The position numbers and the translations under genes are program-made. From Neurospora crassa OR74A (Eukaryota; Ascomycota; Sordariomycetes; Sordariales; Sordariaceae): a stretch of 64,000 nt of DNA. The notes beneath the pieces are model-generated. The model ran no database searches and had not been told where the DNA came from. It was given only the letters and a program-made list of their open reading frames with translations. The DNA lies in assembly GCF_000182925.2 (NCBI RefSeq), contig NC_026501.1, forward strand, positions 5,621,917 through 5,685,916, given 5' to 3'. The first letter of the stretch is position 1. The number at the start of each line of letters is the position of its first letter. This document shows positions 1 to 10,609 of this stretch, in pieces.

Positions 1-621
1 CCGTGCCGGCAGAGTTGGTTTGCCGGCGGGCAACGCACACGTGCGGCAAATGCATCCAATGGTATGATAGTACAGTATGTAGTGTACTATGTACCTACGT
101 TTTGTGAGATGCCTCACCTACCCTGACCACAGAGCCACAGCATCAGCTTCCACTTAAGACTGGACATTTCGTCCATGAACCTCACTCCCTCACTTCTTCA
201 TAGTGGAGTTTCTCACGAAGATAGCCTTCAAAGCAAAGATGGGTAAAATTCCATTAGCATTCCTCCATGTCCGCTGTTTTCTTCGTGTGCCGAAGCAGAC
301 TGTTCTCCTCCTCCGGGCATGCCTTGGCGGGTATTTAGGCGTCGCTAATATCATCCCCGTAATGTGCCAACGAAGATGTCAAAATAACATAAAGCAGCCT
401 ACGAATTCCCGAATACATATACAGATGGAGTGAAAGTAGCAACCAGCCGGATGCCCATCCCAAGTTCCTTCGCGCGCTCTCCGAATGAAGCGTTAAATGC
501 CCGAGGCACCCAATCGATGGTGCTCAAAGCAGAGAAACGTTTAGCCAAATGGTTGCGCTTGGCGCATAGAGATCAAAAACAGGAGTACCTCTGATCAACC
601 CCTGAATTGTGTCGATGATCC
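1..621. other. intergenic, no gene seen
   Basis: This stretch lies downstream of the minus-strand chromodomain gene. Only short unconvincing open frames are present and I recognise no RNA gene. It contains several overlapping GTAC-rich near-palindromes around 70-100, a flavour common in this window's intergenic DNA. Confidence 0.5.
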
Positions 622-1886
622 CTAGGCCGATTTCGTCCTGCTCGAAACGCGTGTGCCTGCCCTAGGTGCCTTCACCTCTTTCGTCTTCTTGGCGGCTTTG
701 GCAGGAGCCTTGGTTTCCTTCGCGCTCTTAGCGTCCTTGCTAGCCTTTGGTGGTCTACCGGGTCTTCCTCTGGGCTTCGCCTGTTGCTTCTCAGCGGGCT
801 TGGCCTTGGGGGCCTTCGCGGCCTCCTTCGTCTTCTCATCCACCTTGTCAGTCATGTCCGCCTCCTGAACCTTATGAGAGGTCTTTGCCTTCTTGGCTTT
901 CTTCTCGGAGGCCTCCTCGGACTTTTTGGCCTTTTGATCGGCGTTGAACTTGCGCAATAGCTCAGTAGCACCTTGGAGGTTCTGCTTAGGCTCCCAGGTG
1001 TTTTCGCTGGACGGGTAACCCTTCCACTTCACAAAGTACACGTGCTCCATCGTCTCGGCGTTAATTATCGAGTCGACGATGGCCTCGACCTCGTATTCTC
1101 CCTTAGGAACGACATCAGCAGCGGCATCCTTCTTGGGGCGACCAGCCTTGCCCTTGGGCTTCTCTTTGCTCTGTTCGACTGGTTAGAATGAACATGTCGC
1201 TATGGTTGATTCTTATGAACTTACGGCTGTGCCATTAGTGGATGCAGAATGACCGGGTCCCTTCTTTTTGGCAGCCTTGGCAGCAAGACGAGCGCTAGGA
1301 GCGGCGGCGGGTTTGCGACCACGCTTTGCAGGAGTGACATCCTTTCCTTCCTCCTCCCTCTCCGAGTCGGCTTCCTCAATCTCCACGGCCTTGCGCTTGC
1401 GCCCGCTGCTCTTCTCAGTGCTTTTCAGGGAACTCTTGGGCGTGCGGGAGCTCGTGCTCTTTGCTGACTTCGGGGTTTTCGAAGCAGACTGCGCGGGCGT
1501 TGCTGAGAGAGACCGGGATGGCATGGCACGCTTGCTTGTTTCACCCTCCATACCAGCAACAGGGGCGTTCAGCTCAAGCTTATCATCCATAGTGACAACG
1601 GTAACACCGGCGGGTACAGGCTGGCTAGGTGCGATATCTTCGGAGATTTGACGTGGCTCGTTGTACTCACTGGCAGCTTGGTTAGCTGGCAAGGTTCTGT
1701 GAAGAGGTGAATCACAACACAGTAGATAGAGGGTAAGGTCGGCGGGGCTCATGAGCTTCCATACCTAACTGGGAATGTACGACTTTGTAGGGGCCTGGTC
1801 GATGGAAAATATACTTACTCGAAAAGGTCACTCTGAATGCGGACTAGGTCATCGTCCTCGAGCTCGGCATCGGAAAGAAAAGGCAT
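622..1886 (-). CDS. chromodomain protein with AT-hook-like motifs
   Basis: Predicted nuclear protein of 362 residues in three exons (1886-1819, 1696-1225, 1170-622). Both introns have GTAAGT donors and the second has a CTAACC branch point. The single chromodomain lies at about residues 205-257: it opens GEYEVEAIVD and carries FVKWKGYPSSENTWEP, so the aromatic positions that cage methyl-lysine (Tyr, Trp, Trp) are present. Basic, Lys/Ala/Pro-rich tails flank it, with AT-hook-like cores (RGRKP, AGRPKK, RGRPGRPPK) that would contact AT-rich DNA. Chromodomains of this kind read methylated histone H3. The second (shadow) chromodomain of HP1 is not visible, so this is not a typical HP1; it may be one of the Neurospora CDP-type proteins, but I cannot say which. 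The first exon encodes a conserved-looking acidic start, MPFLSDAELEDDD, which fixes the start codon. Confidence 0.85.
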
Positions 1887-3458
1887 TTTGAATGACGATT
1901 GTTTTTTGTTACGATTCCTGGAAGCGGTGTACGCGCGTGATGAAACACGGAGCGACGTTGTTGAACTTGATGGATTTTTGATCCCAGAAGGCGCGAGGTG
2001 GAGCGAGTTGCGCGTCGAGAGGCGAGCAAATCGGAAGTTGAATAGAAAAAATTCCCCAATATAATGTGGTTAGTAAAGCGACCCTTAAATCAACGTGATC
2101 GAGAATACGGTGGATGTGACCGGTCTTATTTCTCAGGCCGATGAAGCTGTTTGCTGTTAGTGAGGCGCGTCGTGAAGATTGCCGATAGTATGTTGCGGTT
2201 CATAACGAGTGATGTAAACACTAGTGCGATCCATAGCGAGTGGAGAAATGCAGTGTACTCACACTAGTGGAGCACATTCATCGTTTCTGACCAATGGCAA
2301 GGTACGCTAGAGTACCAATTGCAGCAGCCTGAGCTCCCGCCACATCTGCAGCTCTAGAGGCAGCCACATTAATCCATGAATCAAATGTGCACCGCCATAC
2401 TTGGTATTCCAGTCCTTCACTCACCGAGCTTCAGTCCCTTTCTCACTGCAAAATCACCCACTGACTGCAACCTCCCACAGAGACCCGGCCGGTGACTCTT
2501 TACTCCACCTCCATTTTCTTTCTAATGTCGATACTGGCTCGGAATCAAGATGAGAGTTGTCAAGTCTCCGGCTAATATGTAATGCCTTGAAATTACCATT
2601 GCCTCAATCCAAAACCATTGAGGGACGAGTGTTCCTACGAACAATGCGTAAATACGCAGTTGATACAGCCTTCTTACGTGGGGATATCGCCCGTTTATCT
2701 ACTACCTTCCCGCTGGATCACTCCTAGCTCCGTTAATCCTGAAAGTTCAACACATCAGACACGTATCCAACGAGTCCTGCCGGAACTCCAAAGTAGCTCA
2801 AGTATCCCCGAGTTGGATGGGCGATCCTGAAATTGGCGGTAAATTCAACATCTCAAGTAACAGCTTTTGGTATTTCTAATCAGCCGTATCGATCCTCGCT
2901 AAGCTCTAGAACTGCCTCTCGTGCACAGCTCGAGTTTATTTGGACATCACCGTTTGTATCGGTGTCGAGCTTGGTACCCTCAGTATAAGAGAAACAACTT
3001 AGATCGCATACTTGTTCAGATGGTCACCCTATAACTCCGGTCAACCACTCGGTACTGTCCATCCATTGATCGCTTCGCTTGGTCCAATCGAGACGCCTCG
3101 ACAACAATGTTACGCAAAAATGTCCCTCGGGTTTCATCAGCACACTAGTAAGCTGCATAGTCATGACACTCAAAGGAAAGCACAGAGTGCAACATAACGA
3201 AACGATCTCCCCGATGATATTGAGTAATGTTCAGTTACGTAATGTTGAAAAGAGCAATATCACACTGATTCCAATCCTATCGAAAGAACCAATAACCGTC
3301 TAGGTTGTACGTCTAAATGCTGTCCTCTCTTTCCACTTGTGACAGAGCTACGGATGGCTGACAAGAACACGGGCCTCAAGCATACAAGTACTGCAATTCA
3401 TGTGGTCAGTACACAATTTCAATTGAATGAGCTCTTGATATCATGATTAATGGTCAGG
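1887..3458. other. intergenic, no gene seen
   Basis: About 1.6 kb between the chromodomain gene promoter and a decayed transporter gene. Only short frames without codon-like bias are present, and I recognise no RNA gene or repeat family. Confidence 0.4.
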
Positions 3459-4240
3459 ATTACTAACTCTTCACTCTGGCAGTCATTTGCTTGGCAATGA
3501 TGATGCCCGGAGGCATGTTTGTGTTTGGGTAAGGTTTCCTGAAACTGTATCTATAATACCATGAGCTGGCCATCATTTCAAGACTTATCAATATCAACTA
3601 CACCTGGAGGACCATATAACAAGTTGCATATGTCTTGATCGGCCTCGTGCTGCTCTTGGTAATTTCACTTTCCAGAGACGACGTATATTTGGAACCGATA
3701 GGAGAGTAATGAACCATGGGCATCTAGCACTGAACTCTCCGAAAAGTTCTTAGCCTCCGACACACGACACCGAGAGGCTGTTGGGCCATCATCACCACCA
3801 AGCAATCCTACCTACTTGGAATTTCCTCAAGATCTTCCATCGCACCCTCACCACCGAAAACAACCCCCAGCTCATCGCCCGATCCATGGGCTTGATCTGT
3901 CTTCCCCTCGTGCTCTAAGGCCGCCCTTGTTCAAGCCGTCACCTCAATGAGACCTACGGCTTCGAGTTATGGCGAGCTGGCCTCTGCTCTATCAGGGGCC
4001 TTATCGGTGCTCCCTTAGGCATGTACTCATTGGAGGCCAACTAGACAACAAGATTACGGGATTGGTTCGAGAAGTGCAACGGCGACGTTCACGATCCAGG
4101 GATGCGGCTTCCTGCTACGTCTCCTTCGCCTATCACCACTCCTCAGGCACTGGGTTTTGATAAGGTAGGCATAGATCACAGGCTTCATTGGGTTGTTCCG
4201 GTTATTGGTATTGCTCCATCAAGTCTGTGTCAAATGGAGC
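3459..4240 (+). pseudogene. decayed MFS transporter gene fragment (HOL1/DHA1-like)
   Basis: Fragments of a 12-helix major facilitator are recognisable in order. A branch point TACTAAC and CAG acceptor near 3460-3480 precede an exon encoding MMMPGGMFVFG. Next comes NYTWRTI, an in-frame TAA, then QVAYVLIGLVLLLVI, typical of a transmembrane helix after the WR motif. Then follow LKIFHRTLTTENNPQLIARS, ETYGFELWRAGLCSI, GLIGAPLG and DPGMRLPATSP, resembling the family block with an (E/D)PEMRLP motif before helix 9, and finally GIDHRLHWVVPVIGIA. In-frame stops lie near 3624, 3916 and 4043. The piece GGQLDNKITGLV is in another frame, so at least one frameshift is present. The gene lacks its N-terminal half and a proper end. 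Family assignment is from remembered motifs; I am fairly sure it is MFS, less sure of the subfamily. Confidence 0.6.
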
Positions 4241-4405
4241 AATCATCCAATATGACCGCCATGGTTCTTCGGTACTTTCGAAGAGCAAAAGAAATGTGAC
4301 ATTGATCGAAATTGACTTGCACACATGATGCTTTGGAAAGAGATAATTATGCTGTTATAGGTTGCTGCTTTCGGCTCACTTTCAACAAATCGGAACCATT
4401 CCTGA

Positions 4406-4497
4406 TCGGGTATGGTGTAGCGGTAACATCGTTGACTCTCACTTCTTAGGAGTGACTGCTCTCTCAACAGCCCCGGGTTCGACTCCCGGTATCCGAG
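4406..4497 (+). tRNA. tRNA-Glu(CUC) with 21-nt intron
   Basis: A cloverleaf folds cleanly. The acceptor stem is TCGGGTA (4406-4412) with TATCCGA (4490-4496) and discriminator G4497. The D arm is GTGT/ACAT with a 7-base loop containing GG. The anticodon stem is GTTGA (4431-4435) with TCAAC (4464-4468). The T stem is CCGGG/CCCGG around TTCGACT. The 28 bases between the anticodon stem halves equal a 7-base loop (CTCTCA plus C) and a 21-nt intron at 4442-4462, placed after position 37 as in eukaryotic nuclear tRNAs. The anticodon is CTC, and the TGGTGTAGCGG...GTTCGACTCCCGGTA pattern is that of eukaryotic tRNA-Glu. Internal A and B boxes are intact. An 11-T run 11 bases downstream would end Pol III transcription. 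Confidence 0.88.
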
Positions 4498-4507
4498 TCA
4501 CAACTTA

Positions 4508-4518
4508 TTTTTTTTTTT
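4508..4518 (+). terminator. RNA polymerase III terminator (T11)
   Basis: A run of eleven T residues starts 11 bases after the discriminator base of the tRNA-Glu gene, followed by further T tracts. This is the expected Pol III stop signal. Confidence 0.8.
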
Positions 4519-4661
4519 AATTTTTTTCTTTTTAACTTTTCTTTCCTGGTTTCTTGTGAATCTTCACTGTCCCTTTGCTCCCCCTTTCCTTTTGTGGAAT
4601 ATCATCTGCACTTGGTGCATGCTGAGTGTGGTCCATCGATGTTTTCCATGAGCCACTGTTA

Positions 4662-5622
4662 TCAGAGTGCCATTCCTCTATCGAAAATGGCGTTCACTCC
4701 TGTTACGCTTTTGGACTTGACGAAACAGAGTACCTGCTCTGCAACATCCTATTTTGAGGGTCACAGGACATGTCAGAGAGGCGTGATAGTTGAGATGGGG
4801 GAAGGGACAACGTGCCTCTACTGTTACCCAACGCTTAAGCTTTGATCTCTCCCTCGCTTCTTCTTGCTTTTCGGGTGGAAACTGAAGACCACAGTCCTGT
4901 GAACATCAGCATGTGTTTCGGGGACCAAGTTTGGAGCCAGCTTACCGTAAGCATAAGACCCGGAGATACAGTATTGACTCTGATTTTGGGTGCCGCAATC
5001 TGTGCCAATCCCTTGGCCAAATGTATTTGCGCTGCCTTGGTGACGGAGTAGGCCTGCAATAGGGAATGTTACTTCAAGGACTTTTCGTTAGGCAAGGGGA
5101 CGGGCATCAAACAAGGTCAGTGCTTACAAGCGAACTCCCGCCAACTTTGACACCTGCCAAACAAGCAGTGGTGATGAAGACACCTTCCGTTTGGTCCAGA
5201 TACGGTTTCGCAGCGTGCATCAACCAGAGATGGGACTTGACGTTCATGTTGAAGCACGTATCCCAGTCTTCCTCGTTCACGTTGTCATCCAGATCGTTGA
5301 TGTCTCGGAGACGGATCCAGGTGCCATTTGAGAAGACAATGTCGAGTTTGCCCATGATGCATATAGTGTTGTCGACAAGTTGGCTGATCTGATCCTTTTC
5401 AGCCAAGTCAGCCTTGAGAGCAACGTAGTTGTCCTGGCGATCTGTGCCAGCTGCTGTTAGCGGGGAGATATTCGTGAGTTCTTCCACAAGTTCATAGGCC
5501 CTTTGGCCGCTGCTGTCGTAGCTGATGACTAGGCGGATGCCGTTCCGGGCAAAGAGACGGGCTGTGGCAGCGCCGAGACCAGCGCTGCCCGCGGTTATCA
5601 GGGCAACCAACGGAGAGGTCAT
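4662..5622 (-). CDS. short-chain dehydrogenase/reductase (classical SDR)
   Basis: NAD(P)(H)-dependent oxidoreductase of unknown substrate. Exons are 5622-5128, 5053-4946, 4896-4816 and 4748-4662. The Rossmann glycine motif is near the start (TAGSAGLGAATARLFA). The mid-domain strand reads DIVFSNG where many SDRs have NNAG. The active site reads AYSVTKAAQ, giving the YxxxK pair, with an upstream SSL serine, and the PG motif follows as NTVSPGLM. The C-terminus FVKSKSVTGVNAIFDRGMAL matches the family end. I start at 5622 because it places the glycine motif about 10 residues in; an in-frame ATG at 5667 would add 15 residues. The last intron keeps the family sequence TVE-DVAEQV only if its donor is GC (4815-4749); a GT donor a few codons upstream (GTAACA) is the alternative. 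All motifs look functional. Confidence 0.8.
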
Positions 5623-6729
5623 TTTTCTTTGAAAAGTTCGACGGGAGACAGGTTGATGGGGCTGCAAATTATAAAGATGAGATATTCACCCTAAGCTCAA
5701 GTATCAACAACCCGTATAACCTCAAGCATTGGGAGTTGGGAAATGGAAAAGTCTTGGGACGAGAGGGACATAAGCTTGACGACCTTATGGCCCACCACGA
5801 AGCACCTCATTGTTGGATCTTTCAAGGCGGTAACGACTGCCGAGCTTGACGGAGCTCGGAAAGTGCCTCGCAGCACTGAAAGATGGTCGGGCAAGAATCA
5901 GTGCTAGCTTGGAGCCAGAAACAAATCCCAATCCCAACTTGCAGGAGCACTTGGTGCGCAAACGTTAACAACTCCAGTCATGTCCAAGCAACCTGTGTAC
6001 AACCTAGATGGTACTCTGTGCAGCTGCCTTTGCTTGTGACATCTAGACCTTTTGAAGCGAGAGCGCAACTACCTAGAGGTATGATTCCATCGAGCGGTTG
6101 CCGCTCTTCCTAGGCGCCACTACTATTCCGTATAACTACGCAACACAACTTGAACCCCCACTCCGGCACATAGTATGTATGACCCGACCCTGATCGCCCA
6201 ATGTCTTCGGGAAAAACATGTGGCTTCCCACATTCCGTATCTTCAGATACCAGCTTTATATCTGGTATCATCTGAGTTATTATGGGTATCAGAAATCGAG
6301 TTCAGCCAACTCGGCACATTGACTAAGCATCATCTCTTATCCGGGTGCCATTACTTCCAATCACCTGGGACAACTACCTTTTCCACTTCCCTTGCCCTTG
6401 GATCTACGGGAGCGATGACCCCCTCCTTTCGGAGTCCTTCCTGAACGCACAGAAACCGCACAATGGATATTCGGGCCAGTGCCGGATACATCCCGGTCAC
6501 CGGAAGTAATGCCATGCCGTGGTCCCCTCAACCAACAAAGTTATTGTGCCATATAAAAACGCAAGTCAACCTCGAGAAGGCGCCTGGACAGGATGGTCGA
6601 GCTCACCCCCTACATTAGACATCTCTTATTCGTTGTACGATGCCTTGCTGATCACTTACCTCCCTAATCACAACATTAACAAATGGGATAATCGTGCTTC
6701 TTCGAGACGCCGGCCACCACTTTACATCT
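5623..6729. other. intergenic, no gene seen
   Basis: Upstream of the SDR gene. Several 60-90-codon frames occur, but none has a recognisable motif, exon structure or reading-frame bias. No repeats or RNA genes recognised. Confidence 0.4.
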
Positions 6730-7275
6730 AGTGAGTTCAGACTATGCTCAATTCCTTGTCCAATTACTTACACAAATAGGCCAAGCCCAAGGAGCTGGCC
6801 AAGCGATGAAGGACGTAGCAGCTCTGATCACAGTGCTTCCGAAAAGGACCACACCGGCTGATGTTCTTGAACTTGAACGACTGAAGCTGTATGAAGCGAT
6901 CGGAAATGAGCGAGCTCACACCATACAAAACTATTCGACACTTACGGGTTCAAACTGGATGAACGAAAAAACCACAAGTTGAAAGTGAGCTTTTATCACA
7001 CCGTAGAACGCGGGAAAGCAGAAACCGTCTTTTGTCCTTGGTGATCAAGTTTACAAATCACAGTTTCGATCATGACGAGATCGACCATTCAAGAAACATC
7101 TTTCAACAAATGGCTATGGCCTAGAAATGCCAACGCTTGCTGGCGGATGCCGGTCGGAATTGGGCCACTTTCGACGCCTGGACCCGAGCCAACGACAACA
7201 AGTACATCATTCTCAAATTTTGCGTAGAGATTGAACGAAAAAATCATAGTAAGGACGAAGATAGCGGATAGTAAT
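6730..7275 (+). pseudogene. possible fragment of an unidentified protein gene
   Basis: From 6730 an open frame without an ATG encodes a protein-like stretch (AQFLVQLLTQIGQAQGAGQ, then TPADVLELERLKLYEAIGNE) that stops near 6980. Protein-like sequence appears to continue in other frames (HKLKVSFYHTVERGKAETVF, then DEIDHSRNIFQQMAMA, a stop, and LLADAGRNWATFDAWTRAND) up to about 7275. The pattern suggests a frameshifted coding relic, but unspliced introns could also explain it. I recognise no family. Treat as a weak call. Confidence 0.2.
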
Positions 7276-8053
7276 GCGCCTTGTGTCAGGCCCGAATAGG
7301 GAACTTGTTTACTTGGCTCTTTGCAAGGTCGTTCGAGAGGCAGTGATATAAGGAAGGGGGAAAACCATGGCGGGCTTTACTTGCCCCAAGAAAACTTGAG
7401 AAATACTAACAAAGCGATCTGAGCCAAATTGCCGGCTGCCTTGAAGAATCGATATTTTCGGTTAGTAGGAAGATGGGAAAAAAGGCTGCAGTGTCTCAAG
7501 TCCTCTCGAGGGTCATGAGGTGGGTGTTGCTCCAAGAAGACAAAAGTGGACCGGAGATGTTAGCTGACCCCCTGCAATGGTGGTTTCAGCACCTGACAGA
7601 GCCCCCTGACAGCAGCTGACAGCACCCGAGTCCTTCCAACCTGAGGTAGGTATGGGAGGGCGGTTAAGATAAGGTTTGGTGATAAACACCCAGGCATTCA
7701 ATCGTCGGGGGGGAGGGGAACCGAGCAGAGCGAACTAGGTATATAGTGTAAAAGGTACCTCTGCGGCGTGCGGAGAGGCTCGCGACGGAATCCTTCCACT
7801 GCCGCCTTGCTCCCGTCCCTTGCCTCTCTACCACACGCGCTGAGGGACTGCACCCCGACTTTCCACTTGCAAATCGCCGCCGGCAAACGGACCATCTTCC
7901 TTGTGGGATTTGACGGTTCCGTGTCGTAGCCGGAGTTTGAACTACGCCTTCTGTCGACTTCGCGACTTGCTTAGTTCTTTGCTCCCTAGAGTGAACAGTC
8001 GCACCATCTTTCTGAGATCCCCGCCGTCGTCGCCGTCCGTCTTAGGTCCACTG
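7276..8053. other. intergenic, promoter side of FYVE-RING gene
   Basis: No gene seen. The last few hundred bases probably hold the promoter and leader of the downstream FYVE-RING gene. Confidence 0.4.
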
Positions 8054-8255
8054 ATGAATGACGACGGAGTGGCTTGACCACCACCACCTTCCATCCGCCT
8101 CTCTACCTGCCAAAACAGCCATGCCTACCACCGTCACCGCCTCGGTCCCATAATTCCGTTTTCGCCTCTCGAGAAGGCCAATCGATAGGTTGTGGACATC
8201 CAAGAATCATTCCAGAACCGAACGCATTTGAATGGCTCTCTGTGTTGATTCCTGA
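8054..8255 (+). promoter_or_regulatory. three short uORFs in the FYVE-RING leader
   Basis: Three short ATG-initiated reading frames precede the main start: 8054-8077 (8 codons with stop), 8121-8153 (11 codons) and 8232-8255 (8 codons). All end before the main ATG at 8457, and no further ATG occurs between 8256 and 8456. If the mRNA starts upstream of 8054, ribosomes must scan past or reinitiate after them, which usually lowers translation. Confidence 0.45.
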
Positions 8256-8456
8256 TCCCCCACCGCAGCCTTGTGTTCGCATCTCGCCTCGCCTCACACC
8301 ACCGCAAGCGCCCCAAATATTCAACTTGGGCCTGGTGCCCTTTCTGCCTTTCCAAATACCACTAGTAATACTCCCAGCCAGCCCCGAACAGCCAGTTCTT
8401 CACCTTTCAACACTGTACGATATACAGACTACCAAGCGACAACCCCTTGCCCAGCT

Positions 8457-10609
8457 ATGGCTACCCGTGATGCTCCCGGTTCCTCCCGGGACGCAGTTAT
8501 AAACAATAGCAGCGATTCAGAGTCCGATTCGCCCTATGCCCGAAGCCGTCATCCTACTGTTAGCGCACAGCCGCCAATATGCCAATGGCGGAACTCGACC
8601 TTCCACGATCAGGAATGCTCCCACTACTTTGACTGCCCTACCCACGTGGTGGAGCGAGTGCTTTCGGACGGCGAATCCCAGGGTGATGAGGAAGGTAGGG
8701 CACGCTCAGATCAACCAGATGAGTCCGACGGGGAACAACCACAACTTAGGGATGTGTCTCCTTTGAGCGATAGCGAGGATGAGGGAGGTGTAGTCATGTC
8801 CAGCCCGAATGCTTCTCGGCCCGTTTCGCCTTTGCCTTCAAGCCCGGCAAGAGGCGGGTATGAGACAACCACGGTGGCGGGAACGAATCATCCTCCCGTA
8901 CCGGGGGAACAACAGGGGGACGGCACATTTCCAGTCAACACCGAGAACTTACCTACAACACCGCTCACGGGGTCGGCCGAAAACCTAATTGCCCTCAATG
9001 ATTCCCCAGTGCAAACAAGAGGCCAGCCACAGCTTGGATATTTTGCACAGCATGCTACAAATACCGGTGAGTATGGATCAGGGACGGTAACCACGCCGAG
9101 TCCTGGACCCTCGCGTGGTGGTGTACCTTCGAGACTGCGCGAAGTATTCGAAAGCCCACCAACTCCCACTACAGATCTTTCACCGAGGCTGGTGCGAGGT
9201 CTGTCTCAACAACCACCTCCGGCACAGCGCAGGGTATTAGAGGAGATAGTGCTGCCCCGGTGGCAGCCAGACGCCGAGGTGACTTATTGTCCCATTTGCC
9301 ACACCCAGTTTAGCATATTCGTTAGAAAGCATCATTGCAGGTATGTTGTTGAACTGGCCTTGACATCAAAAATTAGCTACTTACCTCTGTCCAGAAAATG
9401 CGGGCGTGTGGTGTGTAATTCGTGCTCGCCCCATAGAATCACAATTCCGTACCAGTATATCGTACAGCCGGCCGGCACGCCCCGTTTAGCTCCGAGATAC
9501 CCGGGCTCATTTTTGGGTGGAGACCCGCGATCCCCGGACTTCAGTGTCCTCGGCGGCGGCGAACGGGTCAGGTTATGCAACCCCTGTGTTCCAGATCCCA
9601 ACACGGCCCCGCCGCAAACGCAAGCCCAGGGGTCAAGCCATTCGCGGTCTCACGGCAATGTCGCCGGTGGATCTCAGGGCGGTGGTGGTGAAGCCGCCTC
9701 GCCCGACTACAGTAACAGATGGAGCTCGTATTTCGGGCCATCGCCCTCATCTGATGGACAGTTCAGAAATAGAAGTGTAACTCTGGTTCGTGAGACTCTC
9801 TGTGATTTCCATGATTCTCTATTTCCTATCAGCCTGTTTTTTTTGAAGATCGGGACCTAACGAGCGTTGCCCCATAGCAACCCACCGTCACGACGTTGCC
9901 ATCTGGATCTAACAACATATTTATCTCGACTGCCCCAATGGAGAGCCGTATTATGTCTGGTACCCCGCCGGTATACTACCAGTCCGGCTCCTCTTCTCAT
10001 TCTCACCCGTATCGTGGGCCAACATCTCAACAACGGTACCGGTCTCTACTTGATATTGGTGAGCGGCCTGGACCTTCAGCTGGACCGTCTTCATCATCCA
10101 GTCCCGATGTCAATCGCCGTTTACCTCCAACTCCACGATCACACAGCCGCCACCATCAACATCATCATCATCATCACCAACAACAACACATCATTCCCGA
10201 GGAAGATGAGTGTCCGGTCTGCCATAGGGAGCTTCCATCACGCAATCTTCCCAACTTTGAGACTCTGCGCGAATCCCACATAAACCAATGCATAGCCACG
10301 CACAGCGCGTATAATGGCAGTGTCCGTCCAGCAGTGACTGACGAGAACGGAGAGGGAAGTAGCGGAGCCAATAGTTCATCACTGCCACCAGCACCGCCAC
10401 GGCGGACCGGCATGTTTCCATACACGGCGACGGAGAAAGACTGCGTGGACTCGGCGGAGTGCACGATTTGTCTGGAGGAGTTTGAGCCTGGGGTGGCCAT
10501 GGCTAGGTTGGAGTGTTTGTGCAGGTTTCACAGAGCGTGTATAAGTGCGTGGTGGGAGAGACACCCGGGCAGGTGTCCTATGCATCAACATGATGGGTTT
10601 GGATATTGA
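8457..10609 (+). CDS. FYVE and RING finger protein (Pib1-like E3 ligase candidate)
   Basis: Predicted 665-residue endosomal ubiquitin ligase. Exons are 8457-9340, 9395-9776 and 9878-10609. A long Ser/Pro-rich acidic N-terminus is followed by a FYVE domain at about 272-361, with WQPD, two CxxC pairs, RKHHCRKCGRVVC and a final LCNPC. FYVE domains bind phosphatidylinositol 3-phosphate on endosomes and vacuoles. A small C2HC finger follows at about 534-560 (CPVCHREL ... ESHINQC), and the protein ends in a RING-like finger (CTICLEEFEPG ... CRFHRACISAWW ... CPMH) whose last ligand is His rather than Cys. Yeast Pib1 combines FYVE and RING in the same order but is much shorter. I chose 8457 because it is the first in-frame ATG. 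The second donor (GTAACT at 9777) is a best guess set by reading phase. His-rich HHQHHHHHHQQQ lies before the C2HC finger. Confidence 0.85.

Noticed and set aside
653-1651. Long plus-strand frames antisense to the chromodomain gene
   Set aside because: They mirror the Lys/Ala-rich coding strand; antisense of such sequence lacks stops. The spliced minus-strand gene explains the region.
8271-8456. 62-codon N-terminal extension of the FYVE-RING frame
   Set aside because: Its first codon is TTG, not ATG, and it has no domain; 8457 is the first in-frame ATG.
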